Notes under the pieces: generated by a model
The model's database searches: none
What the model saw: the letters and a program-made list of their open reading frames with translations, nothing else
Told to the model about the DNA's origin: nothing
Program-made: the position numbers and the translations under genes
Assembly (NCBI GenBank): GCA_008360955.1
Contig: LUCM01000091.1
Span: 151,095 to 215,094 of the forward strand
DNA length: 64,000 nucleotides
Reading direction: 5' to 3'
From: Fasciolopsis buskii
Lineage: Eukaryota; Platyhelminthes; Trematoda; Plagiorchiida; Fasciolidae
Part shown: one piece after another, positions 57,287-64,000 of the stretch
Numbering within the stretch: the first letter of the stretch is position 1
Layout of the letters: every line of letters begins with the position of its first letter

Positions 57287-57769
57287 TTAGGCAAATTTTG
57301 TTGTTTTGTTCGCATTCAAAGACACGAAAATTCCTGTTTGACGGTGTATCATTGTCAGAATTTGGTGGTTTGTTTTAAATCTAATAGAAGAGTTCATTGT
57401 TCTAAGTCGATCAAGAACACTTTGCAGCACTTTCGGTAGAATGTGCTTTCCAAAGTTCACATCGACGTTTAAATTAGTAATTTGCGCTTCCTTTTTCATC
57501 TTGCCTTCTGAATCTCGATTAGTTGAACTGTCGTTCTTGACCAAAGAGGACAGGGTGCTGCCGTTATCAATCACCACACCCTTCGCTTACTCCCAACATT
57601 TCGCTGTGCCGACATCCATAGTCCGCTGGTTATTCAAGGGTTTGTAAATTGTAGTGAATGTGGAATAGGCAGAACTAATCTGCAAGCGGTGGATGTCAAG
57701 AATGTCACTTGTGAGCTCTAACTGAACTGGAGTTTCGTGTGGCATAAAGCCTCCTTGAACTGGTGTCAA
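57287..57769 (-). CDS. Unidentified open frame on -, 160 codons with one stop
   Basis: Two open frames (57769-57587 and 57577-57287) are in the same phase, separated by a single TAA. Composition is protein-like (ETPVQLELTSDILDIHRL; HILPKVLQSVLDRLRTMNSS), with no repeats. The stop overlaps a possible donor (GGGA|GTAAGC), so either the frame was killed by one change or an exon ends there. Upstream it is closed by another TAA about 27 nt before the first ACA codon. No family recognised. Further open frames with similar character follow upstream on -. Confidence 0.3.
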
Positions 57770-58061
57770 TCTTTACTCGGATCCTGAGCGCCCAACTTCA
57801 TCCATAGCCGCGCTAAAATTTCCGTCTTGAAACCAGATTGGTCCTTATCTTCTGGAAAGCACCGTGTGAAATGGGCGAACTTTATTGCTGATGGGACCAC
57901 TGAGGAAGTATAGTGTCAAAAATCTGTTTTTCGAGATATGCAATTGATTCATTGCCACAACGTGCAACCAGAGGCTCTCAATCAATGTTAAGCAAATAAT
58001 TGTTTATGAAACCCTACGCAAAGTTAGTTTAAAGTATCAAACAAATCCTCTTATTAACCAA

Positions 58062-59274
58062 TCAGAAAGCGACATTGATGCAGAAAAGTGAAAACGTACA
58101 CAGGAAAGTGAAAACATTCCTAAACGTTACGTGTGGCATAATGGTCAACATTCTTCGATCGGTCCATATTAGCGGTAAATAATCTCGGTATGGTGGGTCT
58201 ATAACGAGTAATTTGTGAGCTGTCGCATTGAATCTAGTTCTGTTAGTGTCGATGTTGGTTAACACGCTTACTGGGCTTTGGTTAAGGCTGGTTTTCCTTT
58301 TCGTGCTGCTCATCCCAGATTGTGGCATGTATGAACCCTAATGAAGGATGCTGTCACGCGATCGACATATTACGGAGCTGAGCGTACTAGCGTTTAGGTG
58401 CAGACGATTCCACATTATTTTATACCGGTTTCCATGACAATTTCATTCCACTCAAACCATTCTGTTTTCAGAAAACAAAAGAGTGAGGCCGGAGGGAACG
58501 TGGGGGGTAAATATCCAGATTTTGGTTAGGTAACCAGTCGTATCAAAGCCGTCATTCTCGCTGAGATGAAATTTAACCATAACCCAGATATGAACGATAT
58601 CCGATGCCTTTCGGCGCCTAGAAACAGAAAGAAGTTTCCATTGCCGATGTCTGATGTTCAAGAGAGTATTTATTTCAATGTCAGCATTTAAGATAAAGCT
58701 GAGCTTACGTGACGCTACTTTTACCGCAGATATGATGTAAAATACTGAATGTTTCTTCCTCTATTTTAGTGCATAAACTAAAAACTAATTGAACCTGACT
58801 TGAGGCATACTTTTAGTTTCCACTTGGCAATCGAGTAAGAGCAAAACCTATTCATGATGCTACTGGCCGAGCACACATTTGCCCATGTCAAAACTATACG
58901 TAAGTGCAACACGGTTAATCTATTGCCACCTGCTCCTGATGGTGTGACGCATTTTGCATACGAACATTGTCTGTTTGCCATCTCAAAAAGTGCGAGTAGA
59001 AATGATCAGCTAAACAAGTAAAGAGCTATTTTGATCCAATTGCACTTCAGTTCGGTGAAATCCGATCAAACGGCAACGTATGTTAACAAGGCAAGTCCTC
59101 ACGGTCACGGATTTTTTGATGAGGGCAATTAGACTCGATTGCCCGCTTTGTGTTCAATTGGACCGAACGCATTTTGTCACTCATTTCGGTGAGCTTAATC
59201 CATGAACTGTCTATGCGATTGTGACGACTGTGATTAAAGACGAACAAGAAATAATCCACCGAAAACTTCTCCAA
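58062..59274 (-). other. Cluster of unidentified open frames on -
   Basis: Four frames of 63-88 codons: 59274-59083, 58981-58778, 58661-58452 and 58328-58062. Their products look non-repetitive (FHLSENDGFDTTGYLTKIWI; LLVIDPPYRDYLPLIW). They could be exons of one unknown gene together with 57287-57769, but splice sites are not clear and no domain is recognised. Confidence 0.25.
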
Positions 59275-59385
59275 ATCTTCCGTTCGAGACCGGATGCGCA
59301 GACAACTATGTCATGTGATCGAGTTCCACTAGATTGAGGTGCAAGTGCACTGGAATAGGATCAGTTTGGTCGTTTGGTTTTTCAG

Positions 59386-59610
59386 TACGGCCCAGAGCCC
59401 TTTTGTCTGTTCAATTACTTGGAGTTGGCACGTACACAAGCAGGTGGCCGTCTACTCCACTTTGAACTTTCTATTATTCTCTACATCTACAGGGAGACGT
59501 CATCAATCAGTGTAATTGGACCGAACCTAAAAACGACCGTGGAAATGTTATATATGTCGTTGAACCTTTCCAAAAACTCACCTTATATAACGACAGCGTT
59601 TAATCCACGC
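59386..59610 (+). CDS. Candidate exon, 75 codons
   Basis: A strong acceptor (TTGGTTTTTCAG|TACGG) opens a frame that runs to a donor-like CTG|GTGAGA at 59611. The product is non-repetitive (RLLHFELSIILYIYRETSS; SPYITTAFNPRW). No family recognised and no partner exon identified. Confidence 0.3.
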
Positions 59611-59639
59611 TGGTGAGATCCATCCAATTACGCCAACTG

Positions 59640-60332
59640 TTAAAACGGAGAAATTCGATAGCCGAAGTTGTTTTACGTAATTTAACTCTGGATGACCGAG
59701 AAAAGTAAACTACTTTTGACAAAGACTTAGAGCGGTAAGTGCATCCTACCGCTTTTCACTTTGAACGCATGCTAGTTGCATGATCGTTAGCGCAAGGTTA
59801 CATGCTTATTAAATGCATTCCGTTGTCAAAATTCGTACAGGTTCGAAAATAACTAGAACAAAAACTCCCTGCTCACTGTTGGGGAAAAAATAGACTCTCT
59901 ATGGAGTGTTCTCAAATTTGGTGACCATATCCAGTATATTCCCCCGGTCCACAAAGAGCCATTGTCCAGAGGTACTCCACCACAATTAGGAATGAGGAAA
60001 GCCTGAAAGATCCTAAGATGCAGGTAGACATTAATGATTTATGGTACACAAACTCCTGCAGCCTGGGAAGTGAATGGGGAAAATCTACAGCAAGAATGCA
60101 TAGTTCGGCGAATACGACTATCACCGAGACGTGACTAAAGAAGGACCAAGTTGTGGTTGTTCCCAGTGGTTATGTCCGTTGTGGACGGGATAGAATGTAC
60201 AGCAGATAAGTAGAGGTTTACAACCCGTGAGCATGCAGACACACAATGAGACGCTCCACTTACACCAGTTAATCCGAATCTGCAAGTCATCGCGCACTAC
60301 TTTATCCTAGGTGGATGGCCTGTGGGAGTAGT
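59640..60332. other. No gene recognised
   Basis: No motif seen. Confidence 0.4.
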
Positions 60333-60435
60333 CATCATCGTTCAGCGTTAAACAGCAAGGCTAGCCTCACTGGCCGCTGTCATTTCCCCAAAGTTCCATG
60401 TTTCTATAAAAAGAGTGAATATCTAAGGGGAACAG
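60333..60435 (+). repeat. Interspersed repeat R3, copy 3
   Basis: ATCATCGTTCAGCGTTAAAC, AGCAAGGCTAGC, TTTCTATAAAAAGAGTGAAT and GGGGAACAGGG. On - it is open for 67 codons with a LINE-like composition, so R3 may be part of a larger element. Confidence 0.75.
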
Positions 60436-60630
60436 GGTTGGAGTGGGAGTAGTTTGCACTAACGGAGTTTCCCAGACGAATAGGTCAAGGGAATGTGGGC
60501 TAATACAACTGTTACACGAGTTGATTAGCAGATAGTCGAGATTCGTCCTATTGGCGGACTTCAATCCCAATGAGATTTACCGGGCTAACTAAAGTCTTCC
60601 CATCACTACCAAGGGTGAGGAATTCCTGAA

Positions 60631-60890
60631 TGATAAAAGTGATGATTGTCCAAAAGTTTTTGATGTCGTGAATTTCATTTCTGTTATTAATTTTTATGAG
60701 AACCTAAAATTTTTGAAGTATTTTTAAATACTCCGTGGCTAAAAGATTCTACATGGCCTCAGAAAATGTATCTCTCGTGGTCATTCCATAAAACTATATA
60801 AACATTAGAGCTCATTTGACTTGTGAATTGTGTCAGTGGGTCGCTAAGTGTCGCGCGGCCCTGCATGACAAGCGGCTGGGCCGGCCATTC
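60631..60890 (+). repeat. Truncated, diverged gypsy LTR (copy 3)
   Basis: TTTTTGATGTCGTGAATTTC, TCTGTTATTAATTTTTATGA, ACTATATAAACATTAGAGCT and GACTTGTGAATTGTGTCAGT align with 43020-43360. After GCTGGGCCGG at about 60880 the match is lost. The start TGATAAAAG is changed from TGTTATGG. Confidence 0.75.
60795..60802 (+). promoter_or_regulatory. TATA box of LTR copy 3
   Basis: TATATAAACATTAGAGCT, aligned with the boxes of the other two LTR copies. Confidence 0.45.
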
Positions 60891-61560
60891 GAATTCCTAG
60901 TTCCGTTCCGCACGAATGTTCACCCAAAGCTGCTTGCAGTCCGGTCCACTGCATTGTACGAGTACAAGTCTTGAAGGCTCAACTTGATGCCACTGCTTCA
61001 CAACATCACTACAGTAGTATCCTGCTAAACCAGAGGATTTGTCATTGTGCGCCTGGGTATTATTTATCCTCCCTAATTTTGTGAGGCACACCGAGGCCGA
61101 GACTAGATTGTCCCTGCGCTGCATTATCCAATCTTACTTGTGTTATCGTGCGCCTTTATGACGTCTAGTGTGGGATTCTTGTACTTAACTGTTGTATGCA
61201 GAATAATCCATCAGGGAACACTGGCAACTCCATATTCAAGGTCCGACACAGTGTTTAAAACAAACAATAAGATTTCCAAATGGACATCAACCATCGACAT
61301 TAGCTCTAGTGATAAGCAGACACCAGAATGACTTTTGTTCCGTATTAATGAAGGAACCATTAGGTAAGAGCAACTGCAGTGCACTACCAGTGAAGTTGGA
61401 TGTACGGCACACCAAGCCGGACATCCAGTTTGCCAGAAGTTATGCATGAATGAATGAGGAAGACCTGAATAAGTTAGTTGTGGACAAGTGTTGGATCATA
61501 GCGACTTCAAACTCATCAATTGCGGATAGATGGGCCGTAATACGAAGAGGATCACTGCGG
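60891..61560. other. No gene recognised
   Basis: Possibly the 5' part of the LINE that follows; no endonuclease motif was seen. Confidence 0.35.
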
Positions 61561-61569
61561 TTAACCGGG

Positions 61570-63180
61570 GACTTTGCCGCGTTATCGTCGCAGAATAAGC
61601 ACCCTCCACCCTGGTAAAAAAAAATAAGACTGGAAAAGCGATAAAATCTTCAAGGTTAAAAGCTGAGTTCTGATATGAAGAGAAACTTGCCCAAAACGTG
61701 AAGGAAAATCTCAAGAGTTACTAAATTTATTTGCATCCTACGAACATATGGCAACCTTGGAAAAAGGCTGATGGTACGTTAGTCCTTACCGATGGACACA
61801 CAGGTGAAACTCTTATCTCACTTCTCGAGAGCGTGCACCATCAGCCGTAGTTTGAGGTGCCGGGATCTCCCCATGGGACGGGAAGGTACCACAGATGAAC
61901 CTGTTACCTTCGAGTGAAGATGAATTACTCCGAAAACTAAGATTGTTAAACAGGCATAAATCGATAGAACCAGACTGGGTCCAGCGAGCTGTTGTCGAGC
62001 TTCTAGCGGATGTCTTATATAGGCTTGTCACGTAATTTACAAAGCATCTCTAAAGCTATGGTTAGTACCGACAAACTGAATTAAGACCACAGTGGTGGAA
62101 ATACTTAAATCAGGATTTAGACAAAAGGAAAACAACCAGAGATTAGTTAGTTTTGTGCACGTCCATAGAAAACAATCAAAAGTCAACCTTGCTCGCAGTT
62201 AGTAACAGGTTCCTGACTATGGCTCAGCGCTGGTTTGTCAGAAAAAGGTTGTGCCTAACGACTTAATTCGTCGGTTCGGGTAAAAGCGGAAAAGTCACGT
62301 CATTGCTACTTCAACTTCTATAAAGTCCTTGATTCTGTGAATTACTTGCTACTGGGTCAGAAATTGCTGTCTTCTTACATTAGAGACAGCTAGATACTAT
62401 GTGAGGCAGTTGTGGTTTTAATTTTCGAGCAGACAGCCACGAATCTAGGTTAGAAAATCTCACTAGCGGAGTGACACAAGGCTTTATGCTTCAACCGTCT
62501 CGGTTCCTTTCATTTATAAACGATCTGACACAGAAACTGCCGAACCCATACCTCACCTTCGCTAAAGATATCAAGACAGCTTAGCGGAATTTGTCCCAAG
62601 TTTTAGATCCAAGAAAGCGATGGTCAATTCGATGGGACGTTCCACTCAATCTTCACAAATGTCAACTACTGACTACAAACGCGTAGGCCGGATAGGCAAT
62701 GGACTGCTGCGTTGTGTCAGCAGTCAAGGAGTTACGATTTACCGTCATACACCATCATTTAGGAAATGTCAGGTGACTTCCAACAAAGTAAAATGAGTAC
62801 TAACTAGATTGTATACTGCAGAAGTATGCGAAAATGCTTGTGCAACCGGAAAAGGTAATGGTATATCTTGTACTACAGCACTGCATACAACCTAAGACCC
62901 CATACAATCGCAAGCGGACAGGTTGTATAGAGAAGTGCCAAAGCCTTGTAACACAAGTGATGGCAGGAAAGCAAGGAGAAGGCCATAAGCAGCATCCTCA
63001 GAACCTGGATCCTTATTGGATGGGCTGAAAAGATAAAGAAGCAGACGATTTTTCTCGTTCCCGACGGTTTGTGGCTTGAGGGTGCCGAGATAGAACCTAT
63101 AAAGAGATCACTCCAGGCTAGAAATGAGAGCCAGGTTCCCTGGGAATCGGGTTGTACCAATGTGGAATAGATTTCACAAA
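61570..63180 (+). pseudogene. CR1/jockey-like LINE linker and reverse transcriptase (copy G), broken
   Basis: On +: YEEKLAQNVKENLKSY (61674) and KADGTLVLTDG (61767) of the linker, then SEDELLRKLRLLNRHKSIEPDW (61915; SMGPDG is degraded to SIEPDW), KRLCLTT (62250), a KVL.SV-like piece at 62330, NLTSGVTQGFMLQPSRFLSFINDL (62453-62525; the GVPQGS.LGPLLF.L.INDL block) and PLNLHKCQLLTTN (62641-62679). A tail with an AYL-like segment ends near 63180. The block order is clear. The YADD box at about 62560 reads FAKD, so catalysis is lost. Confidence 0.82.
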
Positions 63181-63637
63181 AGTGCTGTTCGGTTCACGTT
63201 AATCACACCTTCGAAAGAGCTCTACATTTAGGCTGGAGTGTAACGTGACTGGATCTGCTAATTTCCAAACTGTGAGTTTGCAAAGGTTCATGAACCCGTC
63301 CACAACTGCGTCTAGATTTTTTGGGCATACTGTACAGCTGCTTCATCCTAGTTAGTATAGATCTCCAGTACACACCTAAAACATCAGAGTGGGGCACGAC
63401 AACGAAATGGACGACTGTGAACCAACAATCACAGTTGCTAGACTTCTAGGATTGCCCCCAACGGTCAGTTCAACTTTTCCACATGAACTGGAATCTATCT
63501 GTCACTGGTTATTCGAGAAAGCAGACAGCCGATGATGCATAGAAATCGGTTCTCGCGACTGATAACTTCTCTGTAGGTACGCTGAGTTCGAGAAAGGCCC
63601 TGGATAAGATATACAGAGTTTGATTACCTGACCAATG

Positions 63638-63959
63638 TAAGTAGTAGAAGATTGGGTTCTATGGAAGGTTATTCCTCATCCGAGACCGACTCGAAAAGCT
63701 TTCATTAAAAGTTGACTACCGAGGAATCATCCATCAAGGTCACTAGGTTTATTGGATTGGCTCTCAAGGGTTTATTGAAATTAACCCAATGGAATGCCGC
63801 CTTTCGGTTGCTCATTTTTCGCCACTAATTTGTGTCGATGCATACAGGAGTCGGCTCCAGCGACAAATGGTTCCTCGGTAGTCAACTCCTAATGAGAGCT
63901 TTTCGAGTCGGTCTCGGATGAGGAATAACCTTCCATAGAACCCAATCTTCTACTACTTA
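63638..63959. repeat. Fold-back inverted repeat, 93-bp arms, 136-bp loop
   Basis: The left arm 63638-63730 and right arm 63867-63959 are near-perfect reverse complements (about five differences by eye); both contain the TTCTATGGAAGGTTATTCC core and its complement. The loop has no motif. It could be a MITE-like or fold-back element, or an assembly artefact near the window edge. No clear target duplication flanks it. Confidence 0.85.
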
Positions 63960-64000
63960 GATTGGGCAGTCGGCGAAGATCTACAGATTCCAACGAGCCG

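Noticed and set aside
59386..59610. Similarity of the end (YITTAFNP) to phospholipase D-like or phosphatidylglycerophosphate synthase proteins
   Set aside because: Only a few residues agree and the catalytic HKD motif is not there; not enough for a call.
1..64000. CRISPR array, operons, prophage or defence island
   Set aside because: No regularly spaced short repeats and no prokaryotic gene organisation; introns and eukaryotic retroelements dominate.

Overview
The window looks like a repeat-dense stretch of a flatworm nuclear genome, most likely a digenean trematode. The basis is one intron-containing gene for the splicing factor PUF60 (33579-44245, + strand) set among decayed retroelements of the kinds common in flukes: Ty3/gypsy, BEL/Pao, RTE-like and CR1/jockey-like LINEs, and tRNA-derived SINEs. 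There is no bacterial gene organisation. The species call is an inference; no rRNA or mitochondrial marker is present.

Layout. 1-1200: no gene recognised. 1202-5588: Ty3/gypsy element on the - strand with a complete 5' LTR, a likely primer-binding site, and broken gag, protease, RT, RNase H and integrase; its 3' LTR was not found. 5650-8660: BEL/Pao element on the + strand (gag piece, RT, RNase H), starting right beside the gypsy LTR. 8660-14900: strongly decayed DNA with two integrase-like patches. 15200-21240: three CR1/jockey-like LINE pieces on + (RT; endonuclease plus RT; RT tail). 21240-25360: mostly unassigned, with a short GC-rich patch. 25369-26880: another LINE RT. 27780-32300: SINE heads, an RTE endonuclease, a jockey-like tail and an RTE RT. 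32600-33000: TA microsatellites.

33579-44245: PUF60, reconstructed as six coding exons whose splice phases all agree and which sum to 1713 nt including the stop (570 aa, close to the usual length of the family). It has two RRMs, a Pro/Ala-rich linker and a C-terminal UHM domain. Its introns hold SINEs, a 29-bp exact direct repeat and a sense-oriented solo LTR of the same gypsy family that sits at the left end of the window.

44245-64000: SINEs, LINE endonuclease and RT pieces on both strands, two homopurine blocks, a few unidentified open frames that could be exons of an unknown gene (54391-54684 +, 57287-59274 -, 59386-59610 +), a third copy of the gypsy LTR, a further LINE RT, and a near-perfect inverted repeat with 93-bp arms at the right edge.

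I found no convincing new molecular system. The observations most worth following up are the LTR carrying a conserved TATA box about 420 bp upstream of the PUF60 UHM exon, the tRNA-derived SINE family with five copies here, and the fold-back repeat at the right edge. All TE reading frames are broken by stops and frameshifts and are listed as pseudogenes.
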